The notes beneath the pieces are model-generated. The model was not told the DNA's origin, did not search any database, and worked only from the letters and a program-made list of their open reading frames with translations. Made by a program: the position numbers and the translations under genes. Below are positions 46,264 to 57,413 of a DNA stretch of 64,000 nt, one piece after another. Source of the stretch: Papaver somniferum (taxonomy: Eukaryota; Streptophyta; Magnoliopsida; Ranunculales; Papaveraceae); the NCBI RefSeq assembly GCF_003573695.1, contig NC_039358.1:98580117-98644116 (forward strand). Reading direction: 5' to 3'. Positions within the stretch are counted from its first letter, which is position 1, and each line of letters begins with the position of its first letter.

Positions 46264-46527
46264 GTGTGGAACCGGCCACGGCTAGGGCATGGCCGGCCGG
46301 TCAAGTTGCCCGGTCCCACACACTTTTCCCTATTTTATTATTATTTTTCATGAATCCTTGAAGTTATGGAGAGTCCTTGAAGATATGGAGAATCCATGAA
46401 GATACGGAGAATCCATGAGTTTTTATTGAAAGAGGGAGTTTAATTATAAAAAGCTAAGGATTGTGAGGTGTGGGACCGGCCACGGCTTGGGCATGGCCGG
46501 CCGGCTGGGTTACCCGGTCCCGCACAC
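46264..46527. repeat. Two GC-rich hairpins in the C LTR
   Basis: At 46264-46323 GTGTGGAACCGG pairs with CCGGTCCCACAC. At 46468-46527 GTGTGGGACCGG pairs with CCGGTCCCGCACAC with a one-base bulge. Loops contain GCATGGCCGGCCGG. A weaker third copy lies near 46674-46735. The other LTR has counterparts near 63607-63664 and 63810-63870. Confidence 0.65.
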
Positions 46528-46988
46528 CTCCCCTTATTTTACAATTTATTTGGTGAATCCACCAAGTTATGGAGAACTCACGAGTTTTGCACAAATTAGG
46601 AATTTGCCAAGATGGAGAAGTCTTCATGAATTTATGAAAACAACGAAAATAAGGAAAAATAATGGAGGAAGCATGAGACCGGCCCCAGCTAGGGCACGGC
46701 CAGTCGGCCGGTGGGCCCGACCAATGGGAGCTTCTCCATTATTTTATTAATATTTTCTCTCTCCTGTTTTGTGTAGGATTCCCCATTGTTTCATGTTTTT
46801 GGATGCTCGTTTGTGCATTCCGGGTACTCAGTCGTGCATCATTGTCGAGTACACTCGCACCATTTTTGTGGGGCTTACTCAGTGATGGTCCAGATGCCCG
46901 ATTGTTGAGTATTTACTACTAATTTATGAAATTCAGTGAAGAATAATTCATGAAACTAAGTAATAAAAATGAATAGTTGTTCATTACT

Positions 46989-47380
46989 AATTCATAGGAT
47001 CAGTTGTGGATTCGACTACGAATTCAGAATAATAGAACGAGCATTACCACCCTATGGGATCGTAGATTCGACCATAGAATCAGAGTAATTAAGATTTATC
47101 TACCACCATTTCATGAGACCAGTGGGTTCGATCATGAAATCGGAGTAATGAGATAATACAGTTGTTTCATTGCTATTCTATGAGATCAAGCCGTGGATTC
47201 GATCATAGAATCAAAACAATTGTTTATTGCCATTCCATGGGATCAGGCCGTGGATTCGACCATGGAATAAGAGCAATTTTTATTGCCATTCCATGGGATC
47301 AGGCTGTGGATTCGACCATGGAATATGAGCAATTGTTATTGCCATTCCATGGGATCAGGCCGTGGATTCGACCATGGAAT
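46989..47380. repeat. Seven tandem hairpins with matched arm changes in the C LTR
   Basis: Units of roughly 55-60 bp have the form arm - GATCxxGCCGTGGATTCGA - arm. Arms are ATTCCATGG/CCATGGAAT (three units), ATTCTATGA/TCATAGAAT, ATTTCATGA/TCATGAAAT and CTATGG/CCATAG. The first unit is AATTCATAG/CTACGAATT with one mismatch. Stem bases change at three positions while pairing is kept in four different forms. Confidence 0.85.
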
Positions 47381-47928
47381 AGGAGAAATGATAGATTATT
47401 CTGGGAATTCAGTAGTGAATGTCACGACAGAGGTAATCTACTTCAGAACAGATATTACCCAGTTAAAGCGTCACATCTATTCTGAGTGGTGCACAGTCAG
47501 GGAGTCACGATGTTGTTTACGACCTGAAGACGTTAGTGTTCTCAATCTATGGAGAACCGCCTGAATCTATGCACTCTCTCCACATAATCAGGGAACAGTG
47601 AAGTGTCACCGACGTCCTGAAGGCGTCCTCCGCCCAACTATTCTTCTATGTGGAGGTGGGTCACTCTCCTGCAGTCAAGGAACAGTGAGTATCACCGACG
47701 TCCTGAAGGCGTTAAGTCCTCGATCTACGGAGAACCGCCCAAATATGTTATTCTGCATAGAGGGCACGATGAAATGCCAGGGATCGAACGCTCAACTAGT
47801 GGAGGCTTTTCTAAAACATATTCATCATGGCTTCGTAAAATATGAATCATTGCATGTCCGAAAGCCGTGTCAAAAACATGCCTCGTGATTTTACGATTTT
47901 GCCCTTTGTTGAAAATCCACCATCTACA

Positions 47929-47945
47929 TTAAGTCCCCTGCTTAG
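47929..47945 (-). other. Polypurine tract of element C
   Basis: CTAAGCAGGGGACTTAA on the minus strand, identical to that of element B, fixes the inner edge of the 3' LTR. Confidence 0.75.
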
Positions 47946-49762
47946 TGGGGAACAGTCATGTTTCGCAGTATGCATTAAATGGTGATTTTCAGTCGACGAG
48001 ATAAGTCGTTGAACTCAGTCTACAAAGGTAGTTTCAGAATCCTCGATTTACCCCAATGATGTCATGTACGAGGAAATGTGCGGATGAGGACTCTGATAGT
48101 AAGGTAGAGTGTCACCTCATGAGCGTGGAGAGATGAGGCACTGCTGATTTGGGTGCTTGGAAGCTTAGTTATGGTCGATTTAGGATTTGTGGGCCCGAGC
48201 CTAAAAGAAATCTTTGTTTTAGGAATAGACGTTTGTTTGTATGTTTAAGAAACAAACAAAATAGACCCGAGTCTAATAAAAATTTTGTCTATGAGTTTTC
48301 ACGAAAACCAAAATTTTATTTTTTAAATATGTGAGATCTCACAAAATGGAATAAACTCTTGTTTCAAAGGTAGATGCTCCTACGAGAGAAAAGTTTTTTT
48401 TTTTGAATAAACATGCGTCTGTTAGTAATAAAATTTTGTCCATGAGCTTTCATGAACAATTTTATTTTTGAAAATATGCTCTTGTTTCAAAGACGGATGC
48501 TCACACGAGGGACCAAAATTTATATTTCCAAATTTACGTGAGTTTCACGTAAAAATATTTTTTGTAAAATGAATGTTTTGATTTTGAACGACTGCTGAAA
48601 GTAGACAATCATACATGGTGAAATAATGTCTGAGTTTTCACAATTGTAGAATGGACGTCTGTCCAATTTTTCGAAAAATCGGTGAATGTTCACATAGTAA
48701 AAATTTATGTAAAATCAAAATTTTGATTTCCAGCAATTCTTAGAGGTAAACAATTTTTGATAAAACGTTCATTGTTTTGGTTCTGTGATTTGTCAGCGTA
48801 TGCACAAAAACCCAGAAATGTTCACCTAGTGGGAGTGGCTCACAAAGTGAAAATTATGTGAATTGTTCACATGATGGAAGTTTCGTGAATTGTTCACAGT
48901 TTTATGAAAATCACGTTATGGTTTTGAATAATTGCTGAAAGCAAACAATTGTATACGTGATGAAGTAATGTATGTATGAGTTTGGCGATTTTATAGTGTA
49001 TGCACACATGTAGAAAATCAGTGAATGTTCACATGAAAGGTTATGTGAATTATACATAGTTTCATGAAAAGTTGGGTGTTTACTTTAAATAATGAATTTT
49101 GCTCGTCTTGGCAAGTTTGAAGAAGCGAGCACGTTTTTCGAGGGTTTTACGTTATTATCACTAAGTTCGTGAAACCGTAAATAGGTAAGAGTTGAGGATT
49201 ACCATTTTTGTAGACGATGTTGTGAGCACCTTTATTCCATGATTCATTGTTTTGTTGAATCCTGCGCTCTGTATGAACGATGTGCTGAAGTAGCCACTTT
49301 GAAAGAATGACTGACTCCCATGATGACACTTCCAAAGATGGTGTTCCCAGAGATAACATCTCTACGGACGAAACTTTAAGAAATGGTACTTCTATGACCT
49401 CTGAGTGGTGGTGAGAGATCCTTCATACTGAGTTGTACTCCTGGTTATTTCATTAGCTTTACCATAGTATGATCGTATAGTGAGATCCTGGATCAATGTA
49501 GAATCCACGGAAATGGAAGAAAGTCTGCGGGAGCAGAGAATCCAGAAGTAAGGACTGCATGATGTTATCAAATGACGTGCAGTCCCTAGCTGTTTCTCTG
49601 GTGAGTTGTTAGCGCTCCTTGTGACATGACTTTCCCCATGCAATTAGGATCACGAGACCAAGGTTTGTTATTTCTTTTCAGACTTTTACTCCATCGATAG
49701 GCGGTCTTCAACTTGTTCTCGGGAAAAAAATTCATGAATCCAGCACTGTTGAAGAAGTCGAT
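47946..49762. other. Non-coding interior of element C, left part
   Basis: AT-rich, with repeated motifs such as GAGTCTAATAAAAATTTTGTC and ATGAGTTTTCA between 48200 and 49080. No ORF with family signatures. It ends at the target-site copy GTAAG (49763-49767) of element D. Confidence 0.5.
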
Positions 49763-49767
49763 GTAAG

Positions 49768-50237
49768 TGTAGTTGAAGGAAATCCTACACTACACCCCTC
49801 ACAAGATTTCATTAACATTCAACTCATTTTTGGATTAACAATCTTAATTTTATTGACGAATCTTTGAACAATCTTACAAGAAAAGATAAAGGAATCAAGA
49901 ATAACCACTTCTCTAAATTTTCTCTCTCCTATTTGCTTGCTTCTCACTCAAAAAAGATCTTTCTCCTCCTCACAGCTGATCGGTTCCTTATATAGAGTTT
50001 TTCATAGTGGATGACAGCTAATCCATCCTTTATTTTCGGAAAATACTTGCAGCATTCTCGCGACCTTACAAATGTGAATCTCGCAAACTTCCTAATTTTC
50101 GCAAGACCATCACATTTTTCTCATGATTTAGCTGAAGTCATTTATTATGTCATTTCTGAAGTTGTTCTGCGACACTGTTGTGTTGTGTTGTTAATAATTT
50201 CGCTGATGCATTATTGCTGCGATATTCTGATCCTACA
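49768..50237 (-). repeat. 3' LTR of element D (470 bp)
   Basis: The ends TGTAGTTGAAGG and GATCCTACA are shared with 56939-57408. Matched length and few substitutions suggest a younger insertion than A or B. Confidence 0.9.
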
Positions 50238-50408
50238 TCTTGCCTCTTCTCATATCTTCTCTGCGAAGTAGAGAATGATGTGAGAAATGCCGCAGCTGTC
50301 CATCTCTTCATATTCTGCAACTCTATTGTTCTTTCGTAATTTCTGCTACTGTAATTCTTCCCTCTTCAATCTTCTTACTTTTCATCCACCCATACTCCAT
50401 ATTCAGAT

Positions 50409-51993
50409 ATGCCTCTAAGCGGTCAAAAACATGAGAAAACCTTAAAGGATGTTCAAAAAAATTTTGCTGAGAAGGGTTTCACACTTTCTACCATTCCTGG
50501 TGAAAGTGCCAAGTCAATTCTTTCTATCAAACTTTTCTCTGATCAAAATTTTGATGATCAATCAATCATAGTTTCGCTGGGTCAAATTCTCGCAGGTCTC
50601 CCCATTCCTCTTTATGACCCAGATATTCATTTGTTTTATGAAATTCTTGCTCACTCGGGGTTTTCACGAGCTATCTTCCAATTGAGTGGGGATTGCATCC
50701 GTCTGATGTTGGAGTTCGCTAACCGTGGTGCTGGTAAAGGATCTCTTTATTCCAAAGAACTTAGGGATCCTAAATTCGTAGATCTAGAAATAGCCGCTGA
50801 GAAGAATACAGTAGCGAATTTCTTCGAAAATTATGAATTAATATCCATGAAGAAAGAGAATACTCGCTGGGGTATTCGCTTGAAAAGGAAGGATGTTATT
50901 GCTGAAGATAAAATGCTCATGCATGACATTGATTGGCACTCTGGTAAGAACACAACCCCTCGCCAATCCAAAGATGATAAATGGTGCGTTTTTCCCTTGA
51001 TGCTGAAAGGACCTTACATTGCTGGGTCAAATTTTCTTCCTGAGGTAAGAAATATTCTTTTATGATTTTAAACAATATATTGTTGCCTCTATTTCTTATC
51101 TTCATTTGTGTGTGAAGATTATTGCTTAAGTAGAAGAACCCACCAAAGCTGCGACGGCTAGTGATAAGGGTAAAGATATTCTTCACAAAGGAAAATCATC
51201 TGCATCCTCTTCAAAGAAAAGAAAGAGAGGGAATTCTCCTCCTCCTTCAGATGTTCATTTCCCTGATGGTTCTGAAGATGATGAAGACAACAAAGATGAT
51301 GATGATGACTCTGCTGCGAATAAAGATTCTCCACCTGAATCCTCTATGGCACAGTTATATGGTATCTTCTCTGATTCTTGGCAAGGGATGGGAAATAATT
51401 GCCTCGCCAGTATATGCAAAGCTCTCGCAACTATTTGCGATACTCCTTTGTTGGATGGTGATAGTTCTCTTCGTGGAGTCTCCAGATCAGTGACTCCTAG
51501 CTTCCTAAATTCTCTCAATAGTTTGGTATGCCTTCATCTTTTTACTTCTTCATTATTGTGACTCAAAATTTCTTTTTATTTTAACATTTCTTGTATTTTC
51601 TCGCAGGCTGGAAAAGCTTCTTTCGCTGTTGCCTCATATCTGGAGAGGAGACGCGAAATTCTTGAAAAGAAGAATCTTTCTTCTAGCAACGACAAATATT
51701 CTAGATTAAAGAATCAAATCAAGATCACTGTTGCGAACTTTAAGAACGACGCTCTGCACTTTCGCAATCAAACTATTCAAATGGTTTGTGATGACCATAG
51801 TATTCCTCACTCTGATTATCCTTGTCTCTTGGAGGAGATCCCAAAGAACATTCCTAGTCTGAACATCTCTGATAGCGAAGCTGATGATGAAGAATCTGAT
51901 GGTGATGAAGGTTCTGATGGAGATAAAGGTTCTGATGCAGACGAACAAGAGAACAAGTCTGATGAAGATGATGAAGTATCAACTAAGAATTAG
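50409..51993 (+). CDS. Antisense ORF (aORF) of element D, three exons, gypsy-type transposon (Transposase_28-like) protein
   Basis: Exon 1 (50409-51044, 212 codons) encodes a globular part with AGLPIPLYDPDIHLFYEILA and FSRAIFQLSGDCIRLMLEFA. This has the shape of the so-called putative gypsy-type transposon domain (Pfam Transposase_28). A donor GAG|GTAAGA follows. Exon 2, ending 51525, encodes a Lys/Ser/Asp-rich linker (KGKSSASSSKKRKRG, a nuclear-signal-like KKRKR) and SWQGMGNNCLASICKALATI. Intron 51526-51606 has GT...GCAG ends. Exon 3 (51607-51993) encodes a coiled-coil-like YLERRREILEKKN and a very acidic Asp/Glu/Ser tail. In-frame joining of exons 1 and 2 at the best acceptor (51117) meets TAA at 51127, probably a CAA-to-TAA change, so this copy may be dead. 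Function is unknown. Confidence 0.6.
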
Positions 51994-53600
51994 TCTTTGT
52001 TTCTTTCTTTGATCTTCTGTAATACTTGTACATTTATTCCTTCTTTTTGTATATTTGCGAATTCTTTTGGTTCCCCATATTCCTTAATATATGAGTTTCT
52101 TTCATTTCAACCTGCATTCATTAAAACAATTCTTCCTTGCAATATGGTTAATCAACATAATAATTAATTTTTGAATTTTTGCGTAAATATATCATGTGGA
52201 GACAAATAACATTTTCTAATTTCATTCATTACCATAATTGCCTCTTTTATTTGTATCCAAATGAGAGATTTTGCAGATTTTTCTTATTTTGTGCCTCAAC
52301 TTCTCAATTGTTTATGTATAATTTCGCAATCATATGCGAAGTGAATTTTGATTCTTTTCAAAATCTCATTCCTGTGTGGTCTTATTTTTCCTTCCTAGTT
52401 AAAGGTCTTATTATGCCACCTCTTGTCATTGCGACAAAATCGCAGGACGTCCTTGCATTTTCATGCAAAACCCCATTGATCTTGCCTTAACTTTTTCTTT
52501 TGTATTATTGCCTCTTCAGGAATGTTGCGACAATATGACAGGCCTAAATATTTGCGAAAATAAAGTCCCATGACATTGCCGTCTTGCGACGAAATCGCAG
52601 GACGTCTTCGCACTTTCATGCGAAAACCCATTGATCTCGTCTTATCTTTTTCTTTTGTATTATTGCCTCTTCAGGATTTTCGCACAAATATGACAAGTCT
52701 TAATACCCTTGCGAGTAAAAAGCCTCATGACATTTGCGTCTTAAGACACTTATCATCTCCCTAATGGAGGGTGCCGCCCTTATCTTCCCCCTAGTTGGCC
52801 CTTCAAAGAGGCGTACCTCTACCATACAAGGTTGGATCCTCCCATCCGGTCTTAATAACAACCAGTTGTTTTCGCAGCCTCTTATTCCTTTTACCTATAG
52901 GGCTTATGGTTACGAGACTGCACCCTAAGTGGGGTTTTCTTCGGGCCGAGTGCAGTATAAGCCAAGACTTGTCAAGAATGGCAAGGTACGCTCCAGACGC
53001 CCCTGGCACTCTTGACTCAACCGTCTACCTCGGCGCCTTGGTCAGATTCTGCACTCCTTGGGAGAGTCTTTATTACCTTAGTCGCCCAACCTAAGTCATA
53101 TGCTTAAGTTGAGAATCCAAGGTGCCTCTCCCGGATGGGCTTTATTGACCCCAAATCTCCATGACTCAGGTTCCGGGGGCGGTGTAGCCTTTCCCTGAGC
53201 CATACAACATGTACCCCCTTATATGACGTACTTTAGATCTTACATTTGCTTCTTGCGAAATTGTATTCGCGAACTAGGGTGTAAGCCATAAAGGTTCGCC
53301 CCTTTCTCTTTTGTCATTGTTCTCTGATTGTCTTTTGTAGAATTCATTATCTCTGTGAGATTCTCGCACATCATCATATCGTATTTGCACTTCTCAATCT
53401 CATTTTCATCATTCAGTAAAATGTATTTTTGAGAATTTTATTTGTTGCGAGAGTGTCGCAACAAATCAATCATTCATACACTTCTTATTTTTATTACCTT
53501 TGCCATTCTCTGCTTCTTTGTTATTTTCTGCTGCTCCTTTCTTGGTAGTGGTATGTTCACCATTTCTTATTCTGAGCTAGCATTAGTTTCGCAACATTTC
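51994..53600. other. Non-coding region of element D where pol would be expected
   Basis: It holds a tandem pair of about 155 bp (52429-52583 and 52584-52738), each with TTGCGAC(A/G)AAATCGCAGGAC and TTTTTCTTTTGTATTATTGC. A GC-richer block follows at 52760-53240 without any recognised domain. No RT, RNase H or integrase motifs are found on either strand. Confidence 0.6.
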
Positions 53601-54218
53601 TTATTCTTTTCGTTCGATTGCATCCACCATCAATCTCTCACTTCTTTGTGTATCTTTGGTTTTGCGTCGCCAACTTTCCTTCTTGTTTGCTCTTCCTTCG
53701 TAGGATTCTACCTCAGTTTCGTAACATTTCTTTCCTTCAACCCAATCTCCTTTTATGATTCCTACACCGTTGGGGTGAGGGAATTTGATGCATTGGTGGA
53801 AAGTTGAAGATACACCTAGAATCCCATGTAGCCAAGGTCGACCAATTAATGCATTGTAGGGTGATTCTACGTCAACAACACAGAACAAAATTTCAGAAGA
53901 TATTCCCTTCAATGGAATTCGCATAGTAACCTCCCCTTTAGGCTTGTTGGCAGTACCATTAAAACTATATATCTTATATGTAGATGGTATAAGATCATCA
54001 TCTCTTCCTCTCATAGTTTTATAAGTATGATAGAATAAGATGTTCACAGAGCTTCCGGTATCGATTAGAATCCTATTAATTTCCCATGAGTCTTCAGCTT
54101 CATCATCTTCATCTTCTTTCGGTTTTGGATTAATTTCTAATTTTACCACTAATGGATTGTCATGTACTTCTCCACCTTCAGGGACTTCTTCTACCGTAAA
54201 AGAAATAGTCTGTTTCTG
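53601..54218 (-). pseudogene. Aspartic protease of element D
   Basis: The frame contains the active-site text INRILIDTGSSVNILFYHTY, then SPYNALIGRPWLHGILGVSS, the usual retropepsin end in Tat-type pol. It is open from 54149 to 53601. A TGA at about 54219 separates it from gag in the same frame, where EE*QKQTISF suggests a former Trp codon. After 53601 the frame ends without any RT. Confidence 0.8.
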
Positions 54219-56803
54219 TCATTCCTCTAGCGGAGAGGTTTTCGCAATATTCATATTTTCTCTTCCATCATTGTCTCTTGCGAACACTCTACTCAAAACA
54301 TTGTCATGAAAATCTTCAACTGTCTTGTATGAATGTACGATAGAGTGACAGAATAGATTTTTTTCTTTTGCTCCAACTTCTATGAAGAATGTTTCCTTCT
54401 CTTTCACCGTGTTTACTCTGTGATGCTCTGTTGGTGGTGGTAGTAATGGTTGAGATTGTGGGTGTCCTACCAGAAATTGGTTTAGTTTTCCCTGATCTAT
54501 CATTCTCAGAATAATTCTCTTTATATTTCTGCAATCATTTGTAGTATGTCCGTGAAAATGATGATAAGAACAGAACTCATGACCTCTGCGGCTTTGAGGT
54601 GGTTCCGTTCCCATGTTCCATGGTGTTGGTATATTCTCCATCAAAATTATAGCTTCCCATATTTTCTCCACACTTGCATTCAGAGGTGGCATCTTGATTT
54701 CTTCTCATATTACCTTGTGACCTCCATGTCCTCTATTATAATTTTGTCTTTGACCTCCATAAGTTTCTTGCGGCTGATCAAGTCTTTGAATCTTATTATT
54801 TCCACCACGATTGTATAAATTTCTTTCTCTTTCATACTCTTCTTGATCTCGGCTTCCCATAGCCACCAGTTTCTGTTGGTTGTTGCCCGTAACCTTTTCT
54901 TGTTGTACTTGCGAAGTGCTCGCCAGTGTGTTTATTAGTTTAGGTAATAAGCTTGCATTCGCTGCTTGTGAATTGGTGTTCACAACTGGGTATGATTCCA
55001 TTTCATTTTGTCTTTCATCTAGAGAAATGTACTCTTCCTGAAGTTCTCGCAGTTCGGTCATTGTGATGGTGTTCTTGACTCTGAAAATTTGGACATATAA
55101 TAGATTGGTTGCGAACATAGCATTGATAAATGACAAGATAAGATATCTCTCATCCACACGGCCAGCCATCTCACTACACATAGTCCTCCACATTTTGGTC
55201 AGATGCTTCAGACTTTCGCCAATCCTTTGTTTTAATCCAAACACATCTTCAATACCAGGTCGCGAAGAATTATTACTTATATATGCCCCCAAGAATGTGG
55301 TCTGCAAATGATTGAAAGATGTTATTGTATTTTTTGGTAGACCTTCCAACCATTTTAACGCCTCTCCTATTAGACTGGATGCAAAATACTTGCACAATAC
55401 GGCATCATGATTTTCCCACTGTAACATGCATCTCACATAGGCTTTAATGTGTTTAATTGCACAATTTGTTCCATCAAAGATGTTGGTTAATGCGGGCAAA
55501 TTGCATTTCGGAGGTATTCCTCATAGTTGTACTTCTCTTGTAAATGGAGTTTTCGCAGCTTCTTCTATAGCTTCATCTTATTGTCTTCTGCCTACTTCTC
55601 CTCTATTATTTAGCATTCCTCTCATTTCTTCCAATTCTTTTAAGATTTGTTCATTTACGCCTGAATTTTGATCCATTGGTCTTTTTAATTTCGCCTCCCT
55701 TCTTCTGCGTTCATGTCTTTCTGGTCTCGCGAAATGTTGCATTTCTTCTTCATCATCCTCATCTCGTCTTCTCCTGCGTTCTCTTCCTCATCTCTATCTT
55801 GAATTCGCATATGATGATGCCTTTCATTTTCCCCTCCATGATTTTGTTCATTTCTTATCAATTCCATTCGCTGTCTTTCAGCCATCCTGTGTACTTTATC
55901 ATACTCTTCATTGAGATTACCGTTATTCCGATTTTGTGTATGCCTTCTTTCTCGATTGTCGTGATTGTTCTGGCGAATTATTTCCTGAAGCTCTTGTTCT
56001 TCCATTTCCTCTCTCAATCTTTCACGTTCGCAAATTAAACGTGCTTGTTCAGCATAATGTCTTTCAATTTCTTCTTCAATTGTTTGTTGATTTCTTTGAG
56101 CTTCTCTCTCATGTAAAATTCTCCTTCCTTCCTCTCGATTCTCTTCGCCATCTTGATTATTTCGTCCCTGACGTTGTTCATTCTCTTAATTTCTATCATT
56201 TTGCCTATCATCAAAAATTTCATTTTGTGGAACGTAACGATCATCAGTCCTTTCTCTATCTTCGCGATGTTCTTCATTAGGATTTGGTATCTCTTCTCGA
56301 ATATTATTTTCAGCATTAATTGTGGGTGAGTTTCGCCTCATCTCTCTTCTAGTCGATCTTGAATATGATCTTGTAGAACTTCTCGATCTTCTACTCTGTA
56401 GTCTCATATTTTCCATCCTCAATTCATGATTTTGCCTTGTTAGATTTGCACGTTCTTCCGCCTCAATTCTTCTTTCTTCATGTATTCTTCATCTCAACGT
56501 TTCTAACGCTCCAATTTCCTCATCTGCTTCTTGATTTCTCTCTGCCTTTCTATGGTTCCTGGTTTGCTGCTCTTCTTCTATTTCTTCTGCTGAATTTGAT
56601 CGCCAAGTGTGTATGCTCACTCTATCATAATCCATAGTCCTATTTTGTACCGGTGTTTGTTGAACTGGTTGTTGAATTTGATTTTCTCCACCATTTCTCC
56701 TTCTAGTAGATTCTCCCATTTCACTTCTCCCCCTTCCAGCAAGTCTTTTACTTCTTCTTCTAGCAGTTGTCGGTTGTTCCAATACATTTCTCCTTCTAGC
56801 CAT
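54219..56803 (-). pseudogene. Gag of element D with an Arg/Glu-rich N-terminal extension
   Basis: The start is at 56803 (MARRRNVLEQPTTARRRSKR), 136 bases after the LTR. The first 370 or so codons are low-complexity Arg/Glu/Asn/Ser text broken by stops near 56489 and 56186 (RSRSSTRSYSRSTRREMRRN; NEEYDKVHRMAERQRMELIR). A frameshift between 55685 and 55499 leads to the gag core (FDGTNCAIKHIKAYVRCMLQ; ALKWLEGLPKNTITSFNHLQ; FLGAYISNNSSRPG). A TGA at 54705 precedes the C-terminal part (GHEFCSYHHFHGHTTNDCRN, a C...H...H...C finger-like motif). It is non-functional as it stands. Confidence 0.8.
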
Positions 56804-56938
56804 TCTTTCAATACTAACAAATTGAGATTATGTAAGTTTTTTCACCAATTACTTTCAATTCTAATAAATCACAATATTAATCTTCAACTTTTTCTAGAAC
56901 AATCTTCGATCTTCAACTCTCTGTTTCTAGCGCCATTA

Positions 56939-57408
56939 TGTAGTTGCAGGAAATCCTACACTACACCCTTCACAAGATTTCATTAACATTCAACTCATTT
57001 TTGGATTAACAATCTTAATTTTATTGACGAATCTTTGAACAATCTTACAAGAAAAGATAAAGGAATCAAGAATAACCACTGCTATAAATTTTCTCTCTCA
57101 TATTTGCTTGCTTCTCACTCAAAAAAGATCTCTCTCCTCCTCACAGCTGATCGGTTCCTTATATAGAGTTTTTCATAGTGGATGACAGCTAATCCATCCT
57201 TTATTTTCAGAAAAGACTTGCGACATTCTCGCGACCTTACAAATGTTAATCTCGCAAACTTCCTAATTTTCGCAGGACCATCACATTTTTCTCATGATTT
57301 AGCTGACATCGTTTATTATGTCATTTCTGAAGTTGTTCTGCGACACTGTTGTGTTGTGTTGTTAATAATTTCGCTGATGCATTATTGCTGCGAGATTTTG
57401 ATCCTACA
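56939..57408 (-). repeat. 5' LTR of element D (470 bp)
   Basis: Same length as the 3' LTR. The PBS lies immediately to its left on the plus map. A TTATATAG (TATA-like) stretch occurs near 57159 in plus orientation, and counterparts occur in the other LTR. Confidence 0.9.
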
Positions 57409-57413
57409 GTAAG

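Larger units (their letters stand above)
44172..47928 (-). repeat. 3' LTR of element C (about 3757 bp)
   Basis: It matches 61506-64000 from its first base (GTGGATGGGG) onward. It contains three separate families of dyads: GAGCAA...TTGCTC (45053-45351), GC-rich GTGTGGGACCGG...CCGGTCCC (46264-46735), and the ~60-bp tandem hairpins at 46989-47380. Confidence 0.9.
49768..57408 (-). mobile_element. Element D: Tat-like Ty3/gypsy element with an antisense ORF, pol deleted
   Basis: A 7.64-kb element on the minus strand. Both LTRs are exactly 470 bp, begin TGTAG, end CCTACA and differ little. GTAAG flanks both sides (49763-49767 and 57409-57413). The PBS TGGCGCTAGAAACAGAG follows the 5' LTR on the minus strand (near 56936), and a purine tract AGAAGAGGCAAGA precedes the 3' LTR (near 50238). 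It encodes gag and an aspartic protease but no RT, RNase H or integrase. A plus-strand ORF with introns lies between the protease and the 3' LTR, the arrangement known from Tat-lineage elements with extra ORFs. It is nested in element C. Confidence 0.9.

Noticed and set aside
45053..47380. CRISPR-like array (regular repeats with spacers)
   Set aside because: Plant LTR context. The repeats are hairpins with conserved, non-unique spacers, and no cas genes are present.
55676..56986. Plus-strand Ser/Phe-rich ORFs opposite the D gag
   Set aside because: Antisense of the Arg/Glu-rich gag extension. No start context, introns or domain as seen in the real antisense ORF at 50409.
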